This document shows, in pieces, positions 46,370 to 60,737 of a DNA stretch of 64,000 nucleotides. The DNA is from Phragmites australis. Taxonomy: Eukaryota; Streptophyta; Magnoliopsida; Poales; Poaceae. The notes under the pieces are model-generated. The model saw only the letters and a program-made list of their open reading frames with translations. It did not search any database and was not told the DNA's origin. Made by a program: the position numbers and the translations under genes. Location: positions 13,016,501 to 13,080,500 of the forward strand of contig NC_084935.1 in the NCBI RefSeq assembly GCF_958298935.1, given 5' to 3'. How positions within the stretch are numbered: position 1 is the first letter of the stretch; each line of letters begins with the position of its first letter.

Positions 46370-48214
46370 CTAAATTGTATTGTGCTCCATAGTATCAAAA
46401 GCCTTCTCAAAGTCATGTTTCAGGATCACTATCTCTCGTTTAGAATGATAACATAGATGCAAATATTCATAAGCCCATCGTAGACAATCCTGAATGGTTT
46501 TACCTCTTATGAACTCATATTGGTTTTTATGAATAAGAGAAAGAATCACTGATTGCAGTCTATCGGCCAACAATTTAGTAATGAGTTTTAACACTGTGTT
46601 TAACAAGGAAATAGGCCTGAAATCATTAACTCCAACTGGATTGTTAACTTTTGGAATAAGGGTGATGAAAGAGTTATTGATGGCCTGCAGACTTAAAGTT
46701 CCATTGTAGAAGTCACCACACATGTGATAGAAATCTTCTTCGATGATATGCCAGCACCTTTTAAGGAACAATCCATTGAAACCATCAGGCCTAGGTGACT
46801 TGTCAATTGGCAGTCTTTTTACAACATTATCTATTTCTTCTTTGGTGAAAGGTTCAGAGAGACCACCAAGGTTGTCATGTGTCTGTATCAAATCATCTTG
46901 GTCAAAGAGCATTTTATGCATGTCAGTATGACCCATTCTTCCCTTGTAAGTATCCAATAATGCTGCAGCTTTCTCATTATGATATGTTACCATTCTTCCA
47001 TCGGGAGCTTGAAGACTAGTGATAGTATTCAATCTATACCTTTCAGTAGCAGCTGCATGAAAGAATTTTGTATTCTCATCCCCAAACTTAACCCATCTCA
47101 CTGTGTACATTTGTCTCCAATATTCGTTCTTGTATCTGAGCAGCTTCAGAATATGACCCTTGAGGATAGTTCTAAAATTCCTTTCCTGAGTGAATAGAAT
47201 TCTCTGCTCTTCCAATTTATCCAGCACTTCTAGAACCTCGTTACATTCCTTGATTAGCTTATTCAGTTTGGAAATGGATTTACTCCATCTCCTAAGGACC
47301 CTTCTTAAAATTTTGAATTTAGCAGAAATTCTAACAGCATTGTTTCCTACTCTCACCTCTGTTCTCCAAGCTGCTTCAACAATATCATAGAAATCAGGGT
47401 GCTCTATCCAATAGTTCTCAAAATGGAAGATTTGAGATTTTGGGCTTTTGGTTCCTATTTGAACCATGCAAGGAACATGATCTGAAACAGGTTTAACAAG
47501 AGGGATGAGAAGGGTATTAGGGAAATCCAAAGTCCAATTTGTTGAAGTGAAGCACCAATCTAGCTGTTCAAGGAGGGGTTCTTCTTGCATATTGCTCCAT
47601 GTGAACCTTCTGCCTTTAAGAGGGATATCCAACAAACCAAGGTTGCTAATAACTTCATTAAAGATAAGGATATCATTGATGTTCCCACCTGTTCTATTTC
47701 GGTCTTCTGTTGATCTATAGAAATTGAAATCCCCCACAATCAGCCAATTTTCTAAGTCCTTAATCTCAAGATCATGCAGCCACTGAACAAAATGATCACG
47801 CTCTTCCCCCTGACATGGACCATATACTGTGGTAAGAGTCCAAATTTCTGCATTATGATTTGAGGTAAATCTGATCGTGATAGCAAAACTTGAAATATGT
47901 ATCACATGCCCTAAAAAAATTGTCCCATTCCATCCAACTAGGATACCCCCAGAGGCACCAGCAGAGGGAGCAAAAGCAAACTTGTTGAAGCATTTAGGGG
48001 CAATTTTCTTTATGAAAGAACTGTCAATGAATTCCTTTTTGGTTTCTTGAATGCAGAAAACTGCACAAGAGCTTTCATCAATTTTTGCCCGAATAGCTTT
48101 ACATTTGTCTTCAGCATTCAAACCTCTTATATTCCAATTTAAAATGTTACAATTTATATTTTGAATATCCATATGAAACTGTAAGAAGAATGATGCAACT
48201 AATCCTCTGATCAT
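46370..48214 (-). pseudogene. LINE ORF2: endonuclease and first part of reverse transcriptase, 3'-truncated
   Basis: An open 614-codon minus frame. The AP-like endonuclease shows [22 protein letters not shown], '[17 protein letters not shown]', RFTWSN and SDHVPCM, with the expected catalytic Glu, Asp and His positions. A linker with '[20 protein letters not shown]' leads into RT motifs [44 protein letters not shown] and the motif A region [11 protein letters not shown]. The frame stops directly after it. The FADD box, the zf-RVT and RNase H parts and the poly(A) tail are missing. Plant L1 clade. Since LINEs usually lose their 5' ends, the 3' loss points to a later deletion. Confidence 0.85.
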
Positions 48215-48537
48215 AGAGCTGAAGGGCTAAGCATGGTGAGCGTCTATTATCGAGTAAGAAACAGTAGAACCACTGAGCAAGGTGAACATTCCTGGCACAA
48301 ACCACACAACTGTCATCAAACTTCTTAATATTTAGATGAATCTGCCTTTTGAGATTATTCAACAATTTACAGCAAATAGAACCACAAAAAACAATCTTGT
48401 AGAAGGATCTGCCACAAATTCTCCACTGAGGAATTAAACATCCAGAATAACTGCAGCCACTACTGATCACAATGAACAAAATATGAAATGACTGTGACGA
48501 ACTAACCCTTGCACCCCCTAAATTCCAAAATAACTTT

Positions 48538-50750
48538 CTATCCATCACTAACTCTTTGGGAGTCTTGGGAGCTGCCACCCCCTTGCTCCTGGGAAGCTTC
48601 ACCTCCCATACTTGTAAGCAGCTCCAGCGACACCTCCTTAGGAGGAATGCTGCACTTTTCAACTGCAACTGCCTGAATAATAGCCGGTGAGATCTCAGGG
48701 TAAGGCTCCACTAAGCTATCAAGGTCAGTTAAACTAGGGAATTTAACTGGACCAAGAAAAACATAAGAAATGGAGAAATTGCCAATAGAGTTGTTAATGG
48801 ATTGAAGACTCTTGAATAGGCGCCCACTTCTTGACCTTTTGCTTGTAACTGCAGTGCCAACTGCTTGCTTCTTCCCATTATTCTTCTGTTCCAGTCTTTT
48901 GCTTCTTCTGAGATTATCATCACTTAGTGGTGTTGAAATCATCATTCTCTTTCCCTTTTGATTAAGCCTTGTTACATCTTTTGTGATATTTTGGTTATGT
49001 TCAACATTGACCTCATTTTCTGGGCTGGTTGCAGGATGGACCGACTTGTCAACTATATTCACAACAGAATTTGCTCTTTGCTCAAAGATATTATGGACCT
49101 CCTCGGTACTTTCTTCATTCCTGGAATTAGTTTTCAATTTTCTTCTTCTGACACATGTTTTTGTGATTACTTTAGCCTTGTGATTCTATTGTGTCTTCTT
49201 CCTCCTCGCATAAGTTTTCTTGATAACCATGTTGGATTTAAAGGAGTATTTCTCCCAGACATGCGTTGAACTAGGCACCTGTGCATTAGTGGGAGTCTCA
49301 TTGATCTCCTCAATGTGGATAGAAGGGAGAAGATGGCTAACTCTTGGGAAACCTGCCTACTGACTTTGCATCTGCTACCATTTGAGCATTGGCATGATGA
49401 GCTGCTACTGTTTATCAGTGAGAGAGGGTTGGATGTTAAGCTGAAGAGTAAAATTCATGTAAGAGGGAGCTGCATTGTTCTGTTTCCACCAGGCTGATTG
49501 GACTTCAGGAAAAACAGTCCCAAGCAATCTTTTTAAAGCATTTGTCATGAATGGATGAATCCAACCAGGTTGCTGCCCCTTGATTTTAGAGTTGATAAAA
49601 GGTAGATCACTTTGCAGCTGTTGATCCTGTAGGTTCAGTTCATGAGCAAGGCCTTGCTGAAGAATCTGATTGGCTAAAGAAGATGAGCTAGTTCCTGCAG
49701 AGCTAGTGTTAGAAGAAGCAGAATGCTCATCTTGATGAAAACGTTGGATTGGAGCAGGATCAACATTTGGCTGAAGCCATGTTGACCATCCCTGATTATG
49801 AGCTGCCTGTTGAGCTACCAAGTCCCAAGTTGGGTCACCTTGCACCTATTGCATTTGCAAATTGACCATTCCTTCCACCTGTTCAGGTTCACCGTGAGCA
49901 AAGTTTGCCATGTTCACTTCAATCTCCTCCTCCAGGCCAGCAGAAGAAGCATCACCGTGAGCAGTGGGGGAAAAGGAAGAATCAAGCGCTGGAGAGAGCT
50001 GGGGGTTTGTTCTGTCAAGACTAACTTCAGCTCCACTAGTGATGAGAAGAGTGGCACTCTGGGACGAGGGTGGGGAGATCAACGGTTGAGGTTTGTGCTG
50101 TACTCTTACGACGCCATCTCAATTGTTGGTTAGCTTGTCTTCTGAAACATGACTTGGCTATGTGACCATAATAGAAGCAGCTCTTGCACCTAATTTTGCT
50201 TTTGCACTCTCTGACAAAGTGTCCCGGACACAGGCATTTGATGCAAACCCTCCCGGGTATACTCTCATCTGGTGAAACAACTTGTGCAGATCCGTGATCA
50301 GGATGAATATCACCACAGACATCCTGGTTCAAAACCAAATCCTTTGCTTGGATACCACCCCAATGAGAAAAAGGCACCGGGTCTTGGGAACAGGATAAGG
50401 CCACAGGCCTTGCAAGCAAAGCTTTTGCCGAGCCATGGGACCAATGAGAGCAAGCAATATCCTGACAGCCATTGGAATCAGAAGGGGAAAAACTCTTGAG
50501 CAGAGGAAACACCAAGCGCGAGCTGACCAGGTTAGAACCAACGGAAGGGCAAGGACCATGGGAAGGAATGTTCAAGCTTGGATCAAAATGACAGATGAAG
50601 CTGCCGATCTTAACTGCTTGCTGATGAAGCACAGGAATGGATTTCTTTATTGGAGAGGATTGAACAATTCTAGCAGCAAAGGAGACCTTCCTTTGCTTAG
50701 GTTTTTTCTTGTAAGAGACAGTTGTCCATTGCTTTTCTTCTTCATCATTC
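48538..50750 (-). pseudogene. LINE ORF1 (RNA-binding, two CCHC knuckles), broken
   Basis: Minus-strand frames in order: about 50750-50036 with KIGSFICHFDPSLNIPSHGP, two CCHC zinc knuckles CIKCLCPGHFVREC and CKSCFYYGHIAKSC (about 50240-50140), then 50082-49846 and 49845-49405 (Gln/Ser-rich), and 49137-48538 (basic, KRMMISTPLSDDNLRRSKRL). The frame changes between blocks. It lies directly upstream of ORF2, as in plant L1 LINEs. The start codon is not certain because the frame is open beyond 50632. Confidence 0.7.
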
Positions 50751-50814
50751 CAGATTCTCTTATCAAGCTACCAATTTGATCCACCATCCCTCTATAAATG
50801 AAAGTACACATCGA

Positions 50815-51060
50815 AATGTTTGGCAATCACTCCATAAAGTAATTTGTCAGATCTGGTGTAACACTAGTAAGAATGATTGAAAAACCACATACAAACCCAT
50901 AAAGTTGAAAAATGTAACTTAAAAGATTTTTAGCGTGAGTTTAGTAACTTGGATTAGTAAAACGTATGTACAACATTGATTTTTAGATGTAACACTATGT
51001 CTTTTAAAATTTTCAAGCAAATTAGAAAAGTAAATCTTCAATAAAAACTTTGGAGATCAT
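50815..51060 (+). repeat. Dispersed repeat, copy 1 (left of XK1)
   Basis: cataaagtaatttgtcagat, a run of gttgaaaaatgtaac, and gagtttagtaact match 55123-55340 at many positions in the same order and strand. The two diverged copies flank the XK1 gene. The right copy adjoins CACTA sequence, so this is probably transposon-derived. Confidence 0.65.
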
Positions 51061-51544
51061 TTTAGTATTACTTTCTCTCCTGCATGACTAGTGATGGAGG
51101 GTGAGTGGTATTTCCCTAGCTAGTGGTGGAGGGTGAGTACTATTCGAACTAATCCGAACCTGTGGACCCTAAAATAGATGGCCTCTATTTTGTTTGGGTT
51201 CATCGTAAAAGTTCTCTAGAACCAAAAAGCAATTAAAGCTAGTTGAACGTCCATAGGACTGCTGCAAATAATAAAACATGTTAGTATGTTACGTGCACTG
51301 AGCTTGAGCCACTCTCGCGCCCTCCGTTTAAGATTGAAGTGTACCTGCATGTGCCCGCTAAATGTTGTCCGTGTTGAAACCCCGGAAAGCCATAGTGATA
51401 TCATGTCCAAACGTTCCTTATCCTTTCCCAGCCGGCATCGTGTCCTCCTCTACGGCCCAGCATAAGAAATATCCTCCTACCTAGTAATCATCTGACCGAA
51501 TCAACTCGGTCACCCCAGGAACTCTCCACTGCTATTCATATCGA
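51061..51544. other. XK1 upstream region
   Basis: No other gene. The last 130 bp before the start codon contain ggccca at 51453-51458 and CT-rich sequence consistent with a 5' UTR. The short minus frame at 51216-51410 has no motif. Confidence 0.4.
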
Positions 51545-54209
<2,665 letters not shown>

Positions 54210-55094
54210 TACGCGCTAATGACAGATTCGGAGACTTCGCTCATGTTTGATAGACCTCCGGCTCTATGATCATACAGAATTTAAAGTTTATATAATAAAA
54301 TAAAATAGTTGAAATATTTATTTTTAATATAAAATAAAAATAAAATGTTTCAACCAATGATCTCTAATCCTTCGTAGCTCCAGCTTCGAGAATTTTTAAG
54401 CTATAATAACTAGCTCTAAAAATTCTTTTAGCTAGAGCTATACCAATAGGCTCAAATTTATTCCCCGCGGAGAGCAGATGGATCTGCTTCGAAATTCTTG
54501 CCGATAACTGCATAATTACATAAAGGATCATCTCTGCCCTCTTTTCAATGCCGGTTTAGAAATAACCGGCAATGATAAAATATCAATGTCGATAATAGCC
54601 TATCCGACAAAAACCGTAATGATAATCAAGTATTCCTGTTGGTTCAATTAAAAAACTGGCAATGAAATAAATCGGTAGTAATACTTGATTATCACTGTCG
54701 GTTCTAGCTATTAACCAGCAGTGATAATAGATATATTATCATTGTCGGTTTGTTATATTATCAGCAGACAATAAAATACAACTCATTTTGGAAAGTCATA
54801 ATGTTTTTGTACGGAGTTATATGGAATAATTTTTTTCATACAAAATTGGATGGAGATAAACTTTATATAAAAATTATAACTCTGGATGAGATCTACAACA
54901 AAGTTGGTGCTTTTTTATTTGAAGCCATATAAATAATAATCGACTAAAGATTTATACAGAAAAAGTCAAAATAGATTACACTATAGCCATCAACTAAAAT
55001 TGTGAGGTAAAATGGTAAGTTTCAAGCAAGATGTGAAGTCACTGTTAGTAAAAAAAATTCTTTTCTTTAACCTCAGAAACTAAGTCTACAAAAC
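54210..55094. other. CACTA-related repeats downstream of XK1
   Basis: 54553-54775 has repeated 'cggcaatgat', 'cactgtcggtt' and 'ccagcagtgataat' motifs like CACTA subterminal arrays. 54820-54905 (ggatggagataaactttat...) resembles 56923-56960, so both belong to one family split by the element at 55344. 54270-54450 is AT-rich with a small palindrome around 'tagctctaaaaattc'. No gene. Confidence 0.5.
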
Positions 55095-55340
55095 TGTCCA
55101 AGGTTGAACAACGCATTGGATCATAAAGTAATCCATAGGATTTGGTATAACACTACAATATAGGATTGAAAATGCCACACATAGGGTTAAAATGTTGAAA
55201 ACTGTAACCTGAAAGATTTTTTATATCGAGTTTAGTAACTCGAATTGATGAAGTGCTTGTGAAACACTGACTTTCAGTACAGTACTATGTCTCTAAAACT
55301 TTTCAGAAAAATTAGCGATAGTCAATTTTTGACAAAAAAC
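55095..55340 (+). repeat. Dispersed repeat, copy 2 (right of XK1)
   Basis: cataaagtaatccataggat through 'tttagtaactcgaattgatg' aligns with 50815-51060. It ends directly before the CACTA element at 55344. Confidence 0.65.
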
Positions 55341-55343
55341 TTT

Positions 55344-56554
55344 TATTACGTGAAAAAAGTCATTAGTAATGGGTGATAATCGGCATTAGTGATGGGTCTC
55401 GTACCCGTCACTCTTATCACATCACTAATAAGGTCATTAATAACGGGTCATCACCGTGATCTGTCACTATTGACTGAACATTTTTTCTATTTTTTGGATA
55501 AAAAATTAAAAAAATATTTTTTCACCAGAGCTATCCTAACGCAAGCCCATCTCATATGCCTCACAAACCATGCTTTTTTCACATTGTTTCCAATTTTACG
55601 TTTCATGGGAATCGAACCCGTAACCTCCTCCTTACGTGTGTAAGCAACCTTACCACCTATGCTATTACATAGTTGTGATATAAACCGGATATTTTATCCT
55701 TTTAACTTTCTTTGCCAAAGGTTCTTAGTGACGCGCCATAACTATGACCCGTCACTAATGACTAATTTGCCAAATTTCATCGAGGGTTATAATTTGATAG
55801 GTTACTCGGAGTGTATTTGGTAAAATAGGCATAACTTTTGCATACAAACTTCGATTTCGATGTTTTTTTGACTCTACGAACATCTAAAAAAAGTTACATT
55901 CGTTTTTTCCCTACTCCATCGAGTTTGAAGAATTTTTTTAGGCCAAAAATAGCTTGGAAGATTGAGTTCTCATCCCTGAAAGTTTTTGCACCATTTTTGG
56001 AATGTGCGTTTGTGTCCATAGCCGCCACACCTTACATCAACTTGAGCAAAAGTGTACAATAGTTTCTATTCTAGTGCTGCTGAGGTGAGAAAAAATAAGA
56101 GAAAAATAAAAAATATTTACGAACACCGTCATTAGTGACTGGAGTTGTTTAGTAGTGACGGATTATAAGTTGATCCGTCACTAATGACTAGCATAGCATG
56201 ATGTGACCCGTCACTAATGACTGGCCTAGAACGATCCGTCACTAATGACCTTATCATTAGTGACGGATCACAACTTGATCTGTCACTAATGACTGGCCTA
56301 GGACGACTCATCACTGATATCCTAGTCATTAGTGACGGGTCACAACTTGACCTGTCACTATTATCATTAGTGACAAGTCATGTTACGACCCGTCACTAAT
56401 GACAACTCATTAGTGACGTATCTATATTTGGTTCCGATCAAAACAGACATTAGTGACGCGTTATTATTGGATCCGTCATTAATAGGACATTACTGACACG
56501 TGTTGAGCAGTCGTCACTAATGTGGTGTCTCCTTTGTTAGTTTCTTACGTAGTG
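55344..56554. mobile_element. Non-autonomous CACTA element, 1.2 kb, TTT target duplication
   Basis: The right end is CACTACGTAAGAAACTAAC (read on the minus strand, ending at 56554) and the left end TATTACGTGAAAAAAGT, where both terminal Cs of CACTA have become T. TTT precedes (55341-55343) and follows (56555-56557). Both subterminal parts are filled with 'cattagtgacgggtca' and its complement in both orientations (left about 55360-55460 and 55727-55775, right about 56127-56530), as expected for transposase-binding arrays. No transposase gene is inside. Confidence 0.75.
55600..55676 (-). other. tRNA-like module inside the CACTA element
   Basis: On the minus strand: 'tagcataggtggtaaggttg' (A-box-like, with AGCA/TGCT D-stem), a degenerate anticodon arm, and GGGTTCGATTCCC (perfect B box with T-loop). 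The T-stem has one mismatch and there is no convincing acceptor stem, so this is not a functional tRNA gene. It may be a tRNA- or SINE-derived piece carried by the transposon. Confidence 0.45.
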
Positions 56555-56968
56555 TTTAGAGGTCCTGTCAATAGTTTTCTGAGCCTTTTCTGGGTCAAGA
56601 AAGGTAAACAGTGTAAACACTAATATTTTTCAGATGAGCCTCCTCATTAGCTTCAAAAGTAGAAGTCGTGATATTCTTTCCGATGAGCCTCCTTATAGCT
56701 TCAAAAATGTAAACACCGAACAATGCATGAAAAATAATTTTGATGCCCAAATAATCATCACAAATTATGAACAAATAAAAGTCAGTTCAAAAAATATCTC
56801 ATTGGATTATCACTACTGATTCGTATTACGAACCCACACTGATAGTATCACTGCCGGTTCATAATATGAACCGACAGTGAGGATCAATTTCAGAAATTTA
56901 TAACTTTTTTCTAACAGAGTCAGATGGAGACAAATTTTATATGAAAATTATAGCTCTTGAGGATATAT
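56555..56968. other. Continuation of CACTA-related sequence
   Basis: 56810-56885 has 'cactgccggttcataatatg' and its inverted form. 56923-56960 matches the stretch at 54845-54885. Two similar 'gatgagcctcct' motifs occur at 56634 and 56682. No gene. Confidence 0.45.
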
Positions 56969-57260
56969 CACTACTACAAAATCGGGCTTATATGTTACTC
57001 CATCATTGCTGGCTCCTTATGGGTTAGCATTGATGGGGCATCACTGCCGGTTTGTAGCCTACACGGGAAGAACTAGCTATCATGGCTTATGAACCAATAG
57101 TGATAAGGGAAATCACTGTCGGGCAATGGCTTGAGCCGGCAGTGATGCCCCGCTACCTCATCACTACCGACTTGAGCCACCGTCCTACAGTGATAGCTGG
57201 ACGTCACTGTCGGCTGGTGGGATGAGCCGGCGGTGATGTATACAGTATAAAATAGTGACC
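56969..57260 (+). mobile_element. CACTA terminus with subterminal repeats
   Basis: Starts CACTACTACAAAATCGGGC and continues with inverted and direct copies of 'catcactgccggt' and 'gagccggcagtgat' to about 57240. This is the left end of a CACTA element. No matching TAGTG end was found, although 58433-58675 and 59260-59450 may be parts of the same or a related element. Confidence 0.65.
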
Positions 57261-58432
57261 CTCCCCTAAGCCCGAGCACAACACCGTCCCCTGTGACCTT
57301 CATCGCCCTCACCAACGCATCACCACTTCTAAGCCCTCTCCGTAAAATTCCATTGCTCAATGAGCTTCACAGTGCCATACCCAATCTTTTGCGTGCACTA
57401 GTTCGATTATAGCCCATCATTAGCCCAATGCTCCACCAGCCGCCACCGCAAGCTCACCCACCTCGCCGACGAACTTCGGTTCGTGAGACACCTCTACCCG
57501 AGCCGAACGCACGGTGAGATTCACCATGGTCCAGGGAACTTTGCTGCTACCTTCCTTTCCACTCTCTCCCTCTATAGTGCACCACCACCATCGGTCTAGC
57601 TCTGCCACCTGCCATGGTCTTCGCCGGCTGTGCTTGTTGCCGCGCATACCACCGCTGACCCCTCAAACGAGTTCGCCACAGTGTGTTAAGCATTTTGGTA
57701 CCCCTTCCCAACCAAGCTCTGCCGCTGTTCACTGCCGACAACCGGTCAAAGTCAAAAAATCCAGAAAATACCAAAAGGAATATTACTTGTATTGATAAAT
57801 CAGCTGAAACAATCTATAATTTGTAGAAAAATATCTAGAGCTCAGAAAAATATGACACCAAGTTTGTTAGTTTTGTTTTGTCATGATCTACATGATAAAA
57901 ATACATGCAATTATGAAATATCCACTGAAATACCTCTATTTTATTAAATATGATGTAACTTGTTAATCCATAATTAAATCTTGAAATATCCAAAATTGGT
58001 CAATCCAACTTTGTTAATCTTATTTTGTCATGCTCTATATAGGAAAAATATATTTCAAGCATGAAATGCTTGTTTAGCACTAATTATTTGTTAATCTTGA
58101 TTAAGCCTTTTAAACTTGATTAATTTCTACAGAAATTAATAAAAATCATAAAATGTGAAAGTAATTTGTTTAGGTATTCTCTATGTATACATTACACAAT
58201 AATCAATACATTTTGCCATGTTGAGTACTTCCCTCGTGTGAGTTTGTTTGAACTACCTGATATAATTTTAGATTTAAAAATAGCAAGCATTTCATTCATT
58301 CTAATTTCGATGCACTTTATCGCTCTTTAGAGAACGACGTTGTGGAGTGTCATAAGGTTGATCCCGAAGGTGAATGAGCTGTTTAATTTTGATAAGTTAT
58401 CGATATATGTATATCATGCATGTAAGGGTTGA
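57261..58432. other. No recognised gene
   Basis: 57420-57770 is GC-rich with short frames on both strands but no motif. 57780-58430 is AT-rich. Probably the interior of a CACTA element. Confidence 0.35.
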
Positions 58433-58675
58433 ATGATAAAGAAAATTTCTATAGATGGCACCAACAAAAACTCATCAGACCCGGCTAACAAGGAGGAGCA
58501 CCACGTGGTTCTTCATAAAAAAAGAAGGATTATTGGAGTGGAGAATGTCATTGATGAGGAAGACTACAATAAATTTGACGTGCTACCTCCTTTCGGAGAG
58601 GATGTTGACCTAAGTCCCATGGAAGACACCGATGAACCTCCATAAGTACGTCGTGATCATAATGAAGGGCGAATC
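58433..58675 (+). pseudogene. CACTA transposase (TNP2-type) C-terminal tail relic
   Basis: A 70-codon frame contains KKRRIIGVENVIDEEDYNKF, then DVLPPFGEDVDLSPMEDTDE, a stop at 58643-58645, and in frame after it RRDHNEGRIIKI. As I recall, plant En/Spm TNP2-type proteins end with a similar pattern (V-x-D-V-V-D-E-x-x-Y-x-x-F-D-x-x-P-P-F ... DHNEG). The catalytic part is absent, so this is only a fragment. Confidence 0.5.
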
Positions 58676-59259
58676 ATTAAGATAATGTAGCTAAATTGTA
58701 TTAATTACTATGCATGATTTTATTTCAGATGTAATTATACCTTACTTATGTTATGGAAGCTTCAATTTTTAGTTTATGGTGGAAAATGTCTTTATTATTG
58801 AGTATATTGATTTTTTATTTTTAATGAATTAGCAATAAGACAAGCATTATTTCTATGTACTACTATTTTTTTATTTTTAATGAATTATTAATAACACTAG
58901 CATATTGCTATTTGCATATTACATGATTTACATTAGATATAGTTATGAGCGTATATATTTTAATTTTTTAATGATTTAAAATATTTATTGATGAAATTAA
59001 GATATATAGCAAGCCCTAATATGGAAACTTAGGTATGAATATATTTATTTTAATTTTTTTATTGAATTAAAAAATTGAATAAATTTTTTGCATTAGGATT
59101 TTAGGTTAACATAATGTTAATAAATATAGATAGTACAAACTAATTTGAAAATATTTGAGTAGCGCAGCTGTTTAATTGTTCGGTCTTATTTAGGGTAGAT
59201 CGTGGGTTTGAGTCTCGACGAGTGTGCGCGCGTAGCTAAAACAAATTTTTGGCACAAAG
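58676..59259. other. AT-rich, no gene; weak tRNA-like motif
   Basis: Very AT-rich to 59150. At 59160-59220 'agtagcgcagctgtttaatt' and 'gggtttgagtctcgac' resemble A and B boxes of a decayed tRNA-like module, comparable to the one at 55600-55676. Confidence 0.35.
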
Positions 59260-59450
59260 GACCTGCAGTGAAAGAGGTTTCATTGCCAGTGAACATATTC
59301 AACCGTCAGTGAAAGTTGTTTCACTACCGGTGGACTTTTTGGGCCGATAGAGAAATATGTTTCACTGCTGGTTGTCCTATTAAGCTAGCAGTGAAGATCC
59401 CCTTTCTCTGTCGGTCTTCATCTTGAGCTAGCAGTGAAAATCCTTCCCTA
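59260..59450. repeat. CACTA-like subterminal repeats
   Basis: Repeated 'gtttcactaccggtggact'-type units and inverted 'agctagcagtgaa' occur about every 35-45 bp. This fits a CACTA subterminal array of a different subfamily from 56969-57260. No terminus is visible. Confidence 0.5.
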
Positions 59451-59914
59451 TAAAAGTGTTCGACGCCTGCGCCCTTTGACACTTAGAAAAAATTTCCCCT
59501 TCCTAGCATGTGCCCTTCGTCGAATCGCCTCCTGATGCCGAGGAGCCTACGCTTCCATACCCTGCGCCATCGTCCACGTCGCTGCCGCTGAGGACCACCA
59601 ACCTAACACCGACGAGCTCGCCGCCTTCTCCTTGATGCTGAGGAGCCTTTGCTGCCATGCACTGCGCCCTCATCCATTGCCGCTGCCGTTGAGGACCACC
59701 ACCCCGACACCAAGGAGATCGTTGCCTCCACCCTGACGAGCACCCCAACGCTAAGGAGCCCACGCTGTCGTGCCTTACGCCCTTGTCCATCGTTGCCGTC
59801 GTCATGGACAACCACCCCGACGTCAAGGTAGGCCTCCCGGCTACCTCTCTGTCTCCTTGTCCCCTCCGATTCCTAGGGTTTCAGCACAAGTTCATATTGA
59901 TCCATGGTCGACTG
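59451..59914. other. No recognised gene
   Basis: GC-rich stretch with short frames on both strands (for example 59503-59826 minus) showing degenerate internal repeats ('gccgaggagcc', 'accaccccgac'). No protein family recognised. Confidence 0.4.
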
Positions 59915-59920
59915 CTTGTG

Positions 59921-60240
59921 TGTTCAAATAATAAGAACATATGCTTGTGTGATGGTCCTTTTGTGTGTTAAAATGATAAGAACAAATGCCGTTTGTGGTC
60001 CTTTTGTGTGTTCAAATGATAAGAACATATATGCTGCCTTAGTGCTTCTGTGTGTTCAAATGATAAGAACAGATACTGCTTGTGGTCCTTTTATGTTTTC
60101 AAATGATAAGAACAGATGTTGCTTGTGGTCCTTTTGCGTGTTCAAATGATAAGAACAAATATACTACCTCGGTCCTTTTGTGTGTTCAAATGATAAGAAC
60201 ATATGCTGCATCGGTCCTTTTTGTATGTTCAAATGATGCT
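59921..60240 (+). repeat. Minisatellite, about 44-bp unit, 7 copies plus a partial
   Basis: ataagaac occurs at 59931, 59976, 60019, 60063, 60106, 60149 and 60193 (spacing 43-45). The unit is 'tgttcaaatgataagaacat' followed by atgctgc and 'tggtccttttgtg'. Copies differ at scattered sites and the last is degenerate. The frame changes between units, so it is not a protein repeat. Confidence 0.88.
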
Positions 60241-60737
60241 TATGAGTATTTCCCCTTTTCTATTCTAGACAGTACTGGTATATATTCCCTTCGCTTGATG
60301 ACGAATTGATACATTGAGACTGGGCAATTTACTGAGTACAATAGTTTAGACCTGTGGCTCTCTAGTTGTCTGATATTTGTTATAGCCCTTGGTGAGACTT
60401 GTTGATAGTTCTTGCTGGTTTGTACTTGTATACTGAGAGATATTTCTTGTGTTGTCTCTGCAGTGGGCTACCTATTGTAATTTGATCTCTGGATGCTGTG
60501 TTATCGTAAGTTCAGAGATTGATTAGCATATCAGTTTCTGGATAAGGAAGTTGATTCATCCTTTTTGTTCTGTCATTACTTGTTTGAATCCTACTGTTCA
60601 GTCTCTATTTCTATCTAGGCAAGAAATTGCTTGTCCTTTTTAGAATTTGTGCTCTCTAATTTGGTACAATAACACTATCCATAATGATATTGTGTGATTT
60701 TTTAGAATTTTGTCCAGGTTCTTGATGCGCATTTGCC
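60241..60737. other. Unassigned; contains a segment shared with 9.7 kb
   Basis: 60319-60350 matches 9692-9723 with one difference. No gene recognised. Confidence 0.4.

Noticed and set aside
46743..47720. Plus-strand open frames opposite the LINE
   Set aside because: Shadows of the 614-codon LINE ORF2, which has clear endonuclease and RT motifs.
55600..55676. Functional tRNA gene
   Set aside because: No acceptor stem pairing and a degenerate anticodon arm; only the boxes are tRNA-like.
59921..60240. CRISPR-like array
   Set aside because: The whole 44-bp unit repeats without unique spacers, in a plant genome; it is a minisatellite.
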